From NCBI GenBank assembly GCA_002393555.1, contig DGSP01000072.1:1-39887 (forward strand): a stretch of 39,887 nt of DNA. The letters run 5' to 3'. The notes beneath the pieces are model-generated. The model worked only from the letters and a program-made list of their open reading frames with translations. It was not told the origin of the DNA and did no database searches. Shown in pieces: positions 28,101-35,136 of this stretch (position 1 is its first letter; each line of letters starts with the position of its first letter). Position numbers and translations under genes: made by a program. Source of the DNA: Prevotellaceae bacterium UBA4359 (lineage in GTDB: Bacteria > Bacteroidota > Bacteroidia > Bacteroidales > Bacteroidaceae).

Positions 28101-31100
28101 GGATGTGAGTTCGGTACTTTCTTTGGCGCTGGCTATGGTGGCAATTCCTATAGTCGCGAGGCACCCAAGAACCACAATAATATAGTAAATTTCCCACATA
28201 ACGATAAAGATGCTGGTAATCATGCTTCCTGGAACGCCTGGGTAACTGAAAAATACACACAGAGCTACAAAGCCGCTTATGGAGGTGTCTCAACCCAGTT
28301 TAACTATCAGTTCCTGCCAATGTCAAGTAACGTAGATAACGTGGCACGTTTGTTTGTGGAATATGTTAAATTCTCATTGGCAACAACCCGTAATGTTACG
28401 TCGAACCTTACAGGCTGCACTATAACTGGTAACTTCTATGGTGGTGGTAGTTTGGGTAAGGTTGACGGTCCAGTCACTTCTACTTTGACGGATTGTACTG
28501 TCAATGGCAATGTCTTTGGTGCTGGATACTCTGCCTCACTCCCTACTGTCGAGGTTGACAGCATCGGTTTCAGGGTAGAGCCTTACTACTATACAGACCT
28601 TGGTACTTATCGTACAGGCGTCAAGGGTAAAACCACCACGTATAAGTGGGCACATGGTAACGCCATCGGTATAAATAAGAATGATAGTATTCTCTATACA
28701 ACAGAAGATCTAGACGGTCTGGGTGCCGTGACAGGTAACGCTACATTGACCATCAACGGCACCACTACCGTTGGTGAGAGCGTTTATGGTGGAGGCGAGG
28801 AATCAACTGTTGGAGGAAACACAACTGTTACCGTCAATAGCGGAAGAATTGGCGTGGAGAACACTGGTAAGTTCGGGTACCGATGGGGTAACGTCTATGG
28901 TGGCGGAAAAGGTAAGATTAAAATAAAGGATGATGGAAGTTCTGAGCTTGCCTTGAGTAGCAACGATGACTTGAATGCAGGTCTCGTGAAGGGCAACACT
29001 AATGTCACTATCAATGGTGGCGCCATCCTGCACAACGTTTATGGTGGCGGGGCTATTGGTTCTGTCGGAACGTTTGATCGTGATGCCAAAGGTATGCCTA
29101 CCGAATGTGCCGATGAAACAGGTCTGGCTACAGTCACCATTAACGGCGGAACGATAGGTCACGATCACGAGGATACAGGTATGGTGGATGGCTCATCACG
29201 CGGTTGGGAAGGCAATCCGAATGGAACGGGCGCCTTTGCTTTCCTCAACCAATTGGCATGGGTGAATAATACGAATGTCACTATTGGCAACGCCAGTTCT
29301 GACCCGCAGGAGGACTCAGGTCCGACTATCATGGGTTCCGTCTATGGCGGTGGTGAGAACGGGCATAACTTTGAGAATGCTGCTGTCACCGTAAACAAAG
29401 GAACCATAGGTTACGATGAAGGCGATTGGGACTGTGGTAATATCTATGGTGCCGGATGTGGTACAGACACCTTCTGGCGCGATGATGATGGTGAAGGTGA
29501 TGTTGATGAGGGTGAGAGTAATCACCACAACCCAATGGCAGGTCTTGTTCGTGGGACAACCTTGATAACCATCAATGGCGGCAACGTTTTACGGAATGTC
29601 TATGGTGGAGGATCCATGGGTTCTGTAGGAACGTACACCTATGATGAAAATGGCTTGCCAACTACTTGTACAACAGGAACCGGTAATACAACCATCAATA
29701 TCAATGGCGGCACAATTGGTAAAACGGGCACAGATTATGGTTATGTGTTTGGAGGTCCCAAGGGCAACCTTAGCGAAAATGAATTCTCTGCCAGCGTCAG
29801 GGAGACGCAGGTGAATATCAATACCGGTGCCAACGTCAAGGGCAGTGTCTTTGGCGGAGGTGAGGCTGGTATAGTGAAAGAAAGCGTTGTGGTGAACATG
29901 AGTGGCGGTGAGGTGATGCAGGATGTGTATGGTGGCGGTGCGTTGGCGAATACGAACGTCAGCAACACGGAAACTACACCTCCCAGTCCGCTGGCAACAA
30001 CTACGGTCAACTTGAAGGGTGGAAAGATTAACCGCAATGTCTATGGAGGTGCCTTGGGTCAGACGGCTGACGCTGCAAGTGGAACGGCTGACGTTGAGGC
30101 CAAGGTGTATGGCGATGTGCTGGTGGAATTGAACAATGGTGTGGCTGACGATGCCAAAGGGTGTGTTGTGTTGGGGAGTGTTTTCGGTTGCAATAACCTG
30201 AACGGTACACCGAAAGGCGATGTGGAGGTGCATATCTATAAGACGCAGAATGATGCTGCAACACGCATCACCAATCCTACAGAAGGTGAAAAGACTGCGA
30301 AGGTGAAAGGTCGCTATGACCTCACGGCTGTCTATGGCGGTGGCAATCTGGCGGCTTATGAGCCGAAGGACTTGCAGGGGGGGCAGACCAACGTCATCAT
30401 CGATGGTTGCGACGCGACCAGCATCCAGACCGTCTATGGTGGTGGCAATGCGGCTTCCACACCTGCCACGAGCGTGACCATCAATGGCACTTTCGAGATT
30501 GAGGAGGTGTTTGGCGGTGGCAACGGCAAAGACCGCATCGTGGTGAACGGGGTGCAACGGGATAATCCGGGTGCCAATGTGGGTTTCAAAGACTATTCGT
30601 CGGTGGAGGCTACCTACGACACCAAGGAGAAGCGAACGACCGATGAGACCTTCCTCGACACCTATGTGTATGGGTCAGGTCGGGCATCGGTCAACATCTT
30701 TGGCGGAACGATTCACCGTGTGTTTGGCGGCTCCAACACCAAGGGCAACGTGCGCCACACGGCGGTGACGATGCTGGAGGATCAGAGTGGGTGTGAGTTC
30801 TGTGTGGATGAGGCATACGGTGGTGGCAAGAGTGCACCGATGGATGCCGAGGCTCAGTTGCTGATGGCTTGCATCCCCGGACTGAAGGCGGCATACGGTG
30901 GTGCTGAGGCGGCTGACATTCAGGGTGATGTGACGCTCAACATCACCAATGGCACCTTCGAGCGTGTGTTTGGCGGCAACAACATGAGCGGTGCCATCCG
31001 AGGTGTCATCACGGTCAACATAGAAGAGACGGGCTGTAAGCCCCTCATCATCGGCGAGTTGTATGGCGGCGGCAACCGTGCGGCCTACTCGGTGTATGGC

Positions 31101-31646
31101 TACCGCACGGAGACGCGGGAGGTGGAGGTGACCGAAGAGGATGAAGAGGGCAACCCTGTGACCCGGACGGTGGAGGAAGAGGTGCTGGTGCCTGTGAGGT
31201 CTGGCGATGACGATGCCTTGGCCACTCCCTATGCCGATCCGCAGGTGAATGTCAAGTCCTTCACCCACATTGGCATGGTGTATGGTGGCGGTCTAGGTGC
31301 CGAGGCACTGATGGTGGGCAGTCCTCATGTGAACATCAACCAGGTGTATGGAAAGCAGTATGACAGCGAGGGCGAGGGAAAGAAGTTCAATGTCAGAGCC
31401 ACCACGTTGGGCACCATCGGCAATGTGTTCGGTGGTGGCAACCAGGCTGATGTGGAGGGTGACACCTATGTGAACATTGGCACGGAGAGCAAAATAGACT
31501 TTGCGACGGCAGATACTTATATGAATGAGACAGAGCCGCGTAAGAATGTCAGTGTGGAGGGTGCCAACATCACAGGCGATGTGTTTGGCGGTGGCAACAA
31601 TGCCAACGTGTCGGGCAATACTCATGTGCGCATCGGAAAGAATTGA
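25158..31646 (+). CDS. Second giant GGG-repeat surface protein (2162 residues)
   Basis: It starts at ATG 25158, or at ATG 25167, which gives the cleaner signal peptide MKNYIRILVIMVALMW...AWAQ. An N-terminal beta-rich region is followed by two GLUG-like units near residues 295-335 (DYVGGIVGFLDGTSRVVNCYS, NVGGIVGWNN), a beta region without visible repeats to about residue 930, then about 27 copies of the V-(Y/F)-G-G-G-x-x-G-x-V repeat shared with the 3870-residue protein. The protein stops right after a repeat (DVFGGGNNANVSGNTHVRIG) and has no sorting tail, unlike the two upstream genes, so it may be truncated or use another export route. Base composition changes near 29.8 kb from AT-rich to GC-rich inside the reading frame. 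A G7 run lies at 30377-30383. It begins 11 bases after the upstream stop, and its TGA overlaps the next frame. Confidence 0.85.
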   Translation: MIDMKNYIRILVIMVALMWGTVSGAWAQLSASDVEIEVKPSTSAGTVTANVNAETREVTLTVTPASGYYIKASDIIVEKLVDPGKANAPIRRAAGVADVIKGKMYSCSGRTDADIISSVESPNSAQYVFTLPADYDGAYVTATFHLLTEGDIIRITASTNLGNSPDMTKHYILVEDVSATVVANFYSSTPFTGTFEGEAKEDGSFPTIAGLTHALFQTVDGNGTVKNIVLDNVGIGDNTTISGVNKTATGAIANIATGSSRIYNCGIQATNSTVKTDEDGYTHIDVCSSSVGANSDYVGGIVGFLDGTSRVVNCYSYANITSGTNVGGIVGWNNVATTATNLKTMVMNCMFYGEVSGSSIAPIYNGEIITNVGQNKGVSNFNYFRFESDYIQNTALTKAYNCALGAETRFLQRFEFFRHLQNSHRELAAWWASTATTPSPNVTKDEMAKWVLLPSQIGSSTPYPVLAKPGYYPSVVNIDAKNATHATERNKGGKMGTLSVNIQMGSGGAVFGAPTGATITIPYLTLNITDKDFDHFNFNYYKVQLPYYNDVGTKNYTGNRVVTGWKIVSITGGTPGTYNAADEWGGYNFADRKCTNKDLYSKSGRVFNQGAYWDVPEGVTAITIEPYWAKAAYVADAYADVVYSTDMKTAYNVGGTIYTNGNSYTIAGESQKVFTSINSAVTNANGLNKPTSNSVNDYAVVLVGNVHQYTGDKVAIGGDYKYTVTSIDLDDDNEPDYSLMLRDDNRNNLHPVKWDFLNLVGLGMAQKSTGGTGSYNLGILCPKGWFETTNTALFRVTQMEYEFSDKVDPLIVQGGVMEQWVSSNQKGTSNAIPYYHVGGNVWFKEFHLGCHQDKSIKTKHSPVSVTGGDYDEFYLTGLYRGDVTSYEDNAECYINGGRFGTVAGAAMEGIGAADGAGDTGNITWQIQNADIKEFYGGGINAAKPVTGNISTTITGGKIDLFCGGPKFGDMSTNKTVVTNATGCEFGTFFGAGYGGNSYSREAPKNHNNIVNFPHNDKDAGNHASWNAWVTEKYTQSYKAAYGGVSTQFNYQFLPMSSNVDNVARLFVEYVKFSLATTRNVTSNLTGCTITGNFYGGGSLGKVDGPVTSTLTDCTVNGNVFGAGYSASLPTVEVDSIGFRVEPYYYTDLGTYRTGVKGKTTTYKWAHGNAIGINKNDSILYTTEDLDGLGAVTGNATLTINGTTTVGESVYGGGEESTVGGNTTVTVNSGRIGVENTGKFGYRWGNVYGGGKGKIKIKDDGSSELALSSNDDLNAGLVKGNTNVTINGGAILHNVYGGGAIGSVGTFDRDAKGMPTECADETGLATVTINGGTIGHDHEDTGMVDGSSRGWEGNPNGTGAFAFLNQLAWVNNTNVTIGNASSDPQEDSGPTIMGSVYGGGENGHNFENAAVTVNKGTIGYDEGDWDCGNIYGAGCGTDTFWRDDDGEGDVDEGESNHHNPMAGLVRGTTLITINGGNVLRNVYGGGSMGSVGTYTYDENGLPTTCTTGTGNTTININGGTIGKTGTDYGYVFGGPKGNLSENEFSASVRETQVNINTGANVKGSVFGGGEAGIVKESVVVNMSGGEVMQDVYGGGALANTNVSNTETTPPSPLATTTVNLKGGKINRNVYGGALGQTADAASGTADVEAKVYGDVLVELNNGVADDAKGCVVLGSVFGCNNLNGTPKGDVEVHIYKTQNDAATRITNPTEGEKTAKVKGRYDLTAVYGGGNLAAYEPKDLQGGQTNVIIDGCDATSIQTVYGGGNAASTPATSVTINGTFEIEEVFGGGNGKDRIVVNGVQRDNPGANVGFKDYSSVEATYDTKEKRTTDETFLDTYVYGSGRASVNIFGGTIHRVFGGSNTKGNVRHTAVTMLEDQSGCEFCVDEAYGGGKSAPMDAEAQLLMACIPGLKAAYGGAEAADIQGDVTLNITNGTFERVFGGNNMSGAIRGVITVNIEETGCKPLIIGELYGGGNRAAYSVYGYRTETREVEVTEEDEEGNPVTRTVEEEVLVPVRSGDDDALATPYADPQVNVKSFTHIGMVYGGGLGAEALMVGSPHVNINQVYGKQYDSEGEGKKFNVRATTLGTIGNVFGGGNQADVEGDTYVNIGTESKIDFATADTYMNETEPRKNVSVEGANITGDVFGGGNNANVSGNTHVRIGKN
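27950..31640 (+). repeat. About 27 VYGGG protein repeats in the second giant
   Basis: Copies include FYGGGINAAKPVTG (near 27957), VYGGGEESTVGG (near 28783), VYGGGAIGSVGTF (near 29037), VYGGGSMGSVGTY (near 29599), VFGGGEAGIVKE (near 29848), VYGGGNAASTPA (near 30433) and VFGGGNQADVEG (near 31426). Two units (near 29037 and 29599) are near-duplicates within a longer duplicated block that also shares V-T-I-N-G-G-T-I-G. Confidence 0.8.
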
Positions 31647-31651
31647 GGGTT

Positions 31652-32422
31652 GTGAAACATAGATTTCTCGTTTTTCAGTTTGTATTTCTGGTGGGCCTTG
31701 TGCTGATGGCACAGGAGGTGGAGTTTCCCTATCCTGCCATTCCCGACGAGGTGGAGGAGCCGGAGGCGCGGCTCTCCTACATGCTGGACCACTTTTGGCA
31801 GCACTACACGTTTGCCGACCCGACCGAGGCGAACCAGCGGGTGGGGGAGCAGGGGCTGGTGGATTTCTGCAGCCTCATGCAGCAGGCCGACTCGCTCGCG
31901 GCGGCGCGGGCGGCGCAGGTGCTGGCCGATTCGCTCCGTGCCTATCCTGTGGCTCGGTCGTTCTTCGAGGAGCAGATGGAGCGGTATCTGGCCGACCCCG
32001 AATCGCCTCTGTGCAACGACGAGGTGTATGCCCATCTCTTGCGGGCATGGCCGCAGACCGCTCAGCGGCGTTGGCTTGTCGGCCAACTGGTGAAGAACCG
32101 GGTGGGCACGGTGGCTACTGACATATTGGTGATGCTGAACGATGAGCGTCGGTGTCGTCTCTGCGAGGTGGAGGCGCCGCTGACGCTCATCGTTTTTTTT
32201 GACCCCGACTGTGAGCGTTGCCATTGGCTGGAGGTGCAGATGGCTGAGGAGCCGCTCATCGGGCAGAATCCCCGTGTGTGCGTGGTGCGCAAGCGGGTGG
32301 ACGAACTGCACGGCGAGTATTTTGTGCCACACACTCCGTCGCTCTATCTGCTCGATGCCGAGAAGCGTGTGGTGCTGAAGGGGGTATCCCTGCCGGCTGT
32401 GCTCCAGGCGCTCCAGCCTTGA
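31652..32422 (+). CDS. DUF5106 thioredoxin-like exported protein
   Basis: From GTG 31652 this encodes 256 residues beginning MKHRFLVFQFVFLVGLVLMAQ, a signal peptide. TTG 31643, overlapping the upstream TGA, is the only longer alternative. The block FPYPAIPDEVEEPEARLSYM and the helical region up to about residue 155 match the DUF5106 pattern that precedes a thioredoxin/TlpA-like fold. The second half has FFDPDCERCHW with a CxxC pair (Cys 187 and 190) and a late HTPSLYLLD, where the Pro is in the expected cis-Pro position. It would act in the periplasm as a thiol-disulfide protein. Being the last gene of the fimbria/adhesin run is unusual and may be coincidental. A T8 run (32193-32200) lies just before the CxxC codons. 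Confidence 0.8.
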   Translation: MKHRFLVFQFVFLVGLVLMAQEVEFPYPAIPDEVEEPEARLSYMLDHFWQHYTFADPTEANQRVGEQGLVDFCSLMQQADSLAAARAAQVLADSLRAYPVARSFFEEQMERYLADPESPLCNDEVYAHLLRAWPQTAQRRWLVGQLVKNRVGTVATDILVMLNDERRCRLCEVEAPLTLIVFFDPDCERCHWLEVQMAEEPLIGQNPRVCVVRKRVDELHGEYFVPHTPSLYLLDAEKRVVLKGVSLPAVLQALQP

Positions 32423-32520
32423 GGCCGAAAGACCTCTCATTTTCCACTTCTTTCTCCCTCTCCATCGGGGCGGGCAAGTCGCCTCGGTGCCCCCGCTTTT
32501 GTAACACTCGGAGAGGCGTT

Positions 32521-32635
32521 ACTGTTACAAGTGTAACACACCCACTGTTACAGATGTAACACTGACACTGTTACAGATGTAACACTGACACTGTTACAAG
32601 TGTAACACTGGCACTGTTACAAACGTGACACTGGC
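32521..32635. repeat. Five 23-bp tandem palindromic units
   Basis: Units begin at 32521, 32544, 32567, 32590 and 32613, exactly 23 bases apart, each built as ACTGTTACAnnTGTAACA plus a 5-base spacer such as CTGGC. The central TGTTACA-nn-TGTAACA is a dyad; in the fifth unit the right half has changed to CGTGACA. A half unit (GTAACAC) lies at about 32501. The array is between the DUF5106 stop and the metK promoter. It could be a multi-site operator or a set of hairpins ending the long upstream transcript. Confidence 0.9.
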
Positions 32636-32682
32636 ACGATGGCCGACGTGGCGGAGGAAGACGCAAATTTCCGCCGTTTTTC

Positions 32683-32714
32683 TTGCTTATTCCGTGGTTT
32701 CTCCGTACCTTTGC
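32683..32714 (+). promoter_or_regulatory. metK: Promoter of the metK unit
   Basis: TTG at 32683-32685 and TACCTTTGC at 32706-32714 are 20 bases apart, a close match to the Bacteroidetes consensus. The implied start near 32720 leaves a leader of about 215 bases before metK. The 23-bp dyad array ends about 50 bases upstream. Confidence 0.75.
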
Positions 32715-32719
32715 AGCCG

Positions 32720-32937
32720 AATTTGAATTGTGGACAGATTTGGGCTGCTTGCAACCACGGTAAAAAATGCTAAAACGACAACATGGAGCCTTGCCAACTC
32801 TTGGGGCGGTTTGTCGGTGCGTTTTCTTCCCACTCCCCTTTTCTTTCCTCTGCTCAAGTTCTGAGAGTATGGTTCATGTGGTGTTTCAAAACTACATGGC
32901 AAAGGGTAAATTGTAAATGGTTAAATTGTAAATAGGA
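32720..32937 (+). promoter_or_regulatory. Long untranslated leader of metK
   Basis: About 218 bases separate the promoter from ATG 32938. CGACAA at 32776-32781 can pair with TTGTCG at 32811-32816, extended by AAAA/TTTT with a bulge. A 15-codon frame (32869-32916) and a 4-codon frame (MVKL, 32917-32931) end just before metK. TAAATTGTAAAT is repeated 15 bases apart (32907 and 32922). No known SAM riboswitch core was recognised; regulation is only a possibility. Confidence 0.35.
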
Positions 32938-34263
32938 ATGGGATATTTGTTTACATCGGAATCTGTGTCGGAGGGACATCCCGACAAAGTGGCTGACCAA
33001 ATTAGCGACGCTGTGCTGGACAACCTGCTGGCCTACGACCCCGAGTCGAAGGTGGCATGTGAGACGTTGGTCACGACAGGACAGGTCGTGGTGGCTGGCG
33101 AAGTGAAGAGCAATGCATACGTTGATCTTCAAGAGATAGCGCGTGAAACCATCAACCGGATCGGTTACACGAAATCAGCGTATAAGTTTGACGGAGAAAG
33201 TTGTGGTGTGCTGAATGCTATCCACGAGCAGAGTGGTGACATCAATCGAGGCGTGGAGCGTGAAGACCCCGAAGAGCAGGGGGCTGGCGACCAGGGCATG
33301 ATGTTTGGCTATGCCACGAGCGAGACGGAGAACTGCATGCCCCTGTCGCTCGACCTCTCGCACCGCATTCTTCGGGTGCTGGCCGACATTCGCCGCGAGG
33401 GGAAGGTGATGACCTACATCCGTCCCAACGGCAAGGAGGTGACTTATCTGCGCCCTGATGCCAAGAGCCAGGTGACGATTGAGTATGGTGAGGATGGTAA
33501 ACCGCTGCGTGTCCACACCATCGTGGTGAGCACCCAGCACGATGAGTTCATTGTGCCCACGGCTGAGAACGGACTCACTGAGGAGGAGGCTGATGCAAAG
33601 ATGCTGCAGCGCATCAGGGAGGATGTCATCAACATCCTGATTCCAAGAGTGATTGCAGAGATTGGCGATGAGAAGATAGGCGGACTGTTCAAGGAGGGCA
33701 TCACTTATCATGTCAACCCGACGGGCAAGTTTGTGATTGGCGGTCCTCATGGCGACACGGGCCTGACGGGACGCAAGATTATCGTCGATACCTATGGTGG
33801 CAAGGGTGCCCACGGTGGCGGTGCCTTCTCGGGCAAAGACCCCAGCAAGGTGGACCGCTCGGCGGCATATGCGGCACGTCACATCGCCAAGAACCTGGTG
33901 GTGGCCGGTGTGGCCGACGAGGTGCTGGTGCAACTGAGTTATGCCATCGGTGTGGCCCGGCCTGTGAGCATCTATGTGAACACCTACGGCACGGCGCGGG
34001 TGGCCATGACGGACGGGGAGATTGCCCGGAAGATTGACGAACTCTTCGACCTGCGCCCCAAGGCCATCGAGGAGCGTTTCGACCTGCGCAAACCCATCTA
34101 TCTGGAGACGGCTTCCTATGGCCACTTCGGCCGCAAGCCAGAGCGTGTGGTGAAGCACTTCTCCAACCGCTACCAGGGCGACCGCACTGTGGAGGTGACG
34201 CTCTTCCCCTGGGAGGAAACGGAGGCTTATCAGGAGAAAATCAAGGAGGCTTTCTTCGGTTGA
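32938..34263 (+). CDS. metK: S-adenosylmethionine synthetase
   Basis: A 441-residue cytosolic enzyme making S-adenosylmethionine from methionine and ATP. Signature motifs are present: SESVSEGHPDKVADQISDAV at the N-terminus (ATP and Mg binding), EQGAGDQGMMFGYA, the methionine-adenosine site region YLRPDAKSQVT, and the glycine-rich GGKGAHGGGAFSGKDPSKVD loop with the active-site lysines. It is longer than the 384-residue E. coli enzyme, as is usual in Bacteroidetes. ATG 32938 follows an AT-rich leader. The product could serve the RNA methyltransferase encoded at 37124-38851, but that proximity is probably accidental. Confidence 0.98.
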   Translation: MGYLFTSESVSEGHPDKVADQISDAVLDNLLAYDPESKVACETLVTTGQVVVAGEVKSNAYVDLQEIARETINRIGYTKSAYKFDGESCGVLNAIHEQSGDINRGVEREDPEEQGAGDQGMMFGYATSETENCMPLSLDLSHRILRVLADIRREGKVMTYIRPNGKEVTYLRPDAKSQVTIEYGEDGKPLRVHTIVVSTQHDEFIVPTAENGLTEEEADAKMLQRIREDVINILIPRVIAEIGDEKIGGLFKEGITYHVNPTGKFVIGGPHGDTGLTGRKIIVDTYGGKGAHGGGAFSGKDPSKVDRSAAYAARHIAKNLVVAGVADEVLVQLSYAIGVARPVSIYVNTYGTARVAMTDGEIARKIDELFDLRPKAIEERFDLRKPIYLETASYGHFGRKPERVVKHFSNRYQGDRTVEVTLFPWEETEAYQEKIKEAFFG

Positions 34264-34269
34264 TGGCAG

Positions 34270-35136
34270 ATGACAGAAAAGGGTGCAGGCTCGATGTTGG
34301 GCGAACAGTTGACTACCCGAGGGAGCGGTGACGCATGGTCCCTCACGAATGTTCCCTTGCCTCAGGACTCCAATGTGGTGAACCGCACGGAGTTCTATCG
34401 GCAGGGTGTGGCCCTGCCCGACCGCACGGTGGGGGCAAAGGGACGCAGTGTCGTGATGGGCGACAACGATTTCGTCGTGGGCGGCATGCTGCTGTTGCTT
34501 GGGGTGCTGGCCTTCATCGTCTGCAAGGGACACGAGGCGATACGCTGGCGGATGAAGGACTTCTTTCTGGGGCGGCGTCATTTTGGCGGTGAACAGCCAG
34601 AGGGGACCAGCAGCGAGGCACTCCACGTGTTTCTGCTCACGGCCATCGGCTCCGTCAGCGCGGCGCTGATGCTTTTCGATGACCTGGCTGTGGAGAACGC
34701 CCCCATCTTGCCTGCCAGCATGCCCTACTGGCTCATCGGAGCCTTCTTCGTGGCATACATGGGTGCCATCTATCTGAAAGTGGGACTCTATGCCTGCGTG
34801 AACTGGGTATTCTTCGACGAGGAATCGGGACTGCGATGGTTGCGCGGCTACCTGACGCTGACCTCGCTCGTCACCTTCTTTTTCTACCCGCTTGCGCTCA
34901 TGGACCTTCTGAACAGTGTGCGCCACGAAATTGTCATTGGAATTGTCATTTTGGTAGTGCTTTTCTATGAATTGACCCTTTTTTATCAGTTAATTGTCAA
35001 CTTTAAGGTGAGAAAATACGGCTATTTGCTAATTATTTTGTACTTTTGCAGCGTCGAACTGATGCCAACACTGGTTTTAGGACATCTGGCGGTCGGTTTA
35101 GGCAGTAATGATATAGTGAAAAATTTGTTTTATTGA
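34270..35136 (+). CDS. DUF4271 integral membrane protein
   Basis: A 288-residue membrane protein. After a polar N-terminal region of about 65 residues there are five or six hydrophobic segments, among them VVGGMLLLLGVLAFIVC, VFLLTAIGSVSAALMLF, YWLIGAFFVAYMGAIYL, IVIGIVILVVLFYELTLFY and YGYLLIILYFCSVELMPTLVL. Its place directly ahead of hemD, with overlapping stop and start (TGATG), matches DUF4271 proteins in Bacteroidales. The function is unknown. It starts 6 bases after metK, so it is likely cotranscribed. Confidence 0.8.
   Translation: MTEKGAGSMLGEQLTTRGSGDAWSLTNVPLPQDSNVVNRTEFYRQGVALPDRTVGAKGRSVVMGDNDFVVGGMLLLLGVLAFIVCKGHEAIRWRMKDFFLGRRHFGGEQPEGTSSEALHVFLLTAIGSVSAALMLFDDLAVENAPILPASMPYWLIGAFFVAYMGAIYLKVGLYACVNWVFFDEESGLRWLRGYLTLTSLVTFFFYPLALMDLLNSVRHEIVIGIVILVVLFYELTLFYQLIVNFKVRKYGYLLIILYFCSVELMPTLVLGHLAVGLGSNDIVKNLFY
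35041..35049 (+). promoter_or_regulatory. Possible internal -7 box before hemD
   Basis: TACTTTTGC matches TAnnTTTGC, 87 bases before hemD and inside the DUF4271 gene. The nearest TTTG (35025-35028) is only 12 bases upstream, so the spacing is poor. It may drive hemD-rnpA-yidD weakly or be chance. Confidence 0.35.

Noticed and set aside
32521..32635. CRISPR array
   Set aside because: Units are contiguous 23-mers, with only a 5-base near-constant spacer between dyads and no cas genes in the window.
32869..32916. 15-codon leader peptide gene before metK
   Set aside because: It contains only one internal Met and no run of regulatory codons, so an attenuation peptide is not supported.
32720..32937. 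Known SAM riboswitch upstream of metK
   Set aside because: I could not find the conserved cores of the SAM-I or SAM-II classes; kept only as an unclassified leader.
33175..34926. 583-codon open frame on the minus strand
   Set aside because: Antisense to metK and the DUF4271 gene; no family resemblance.
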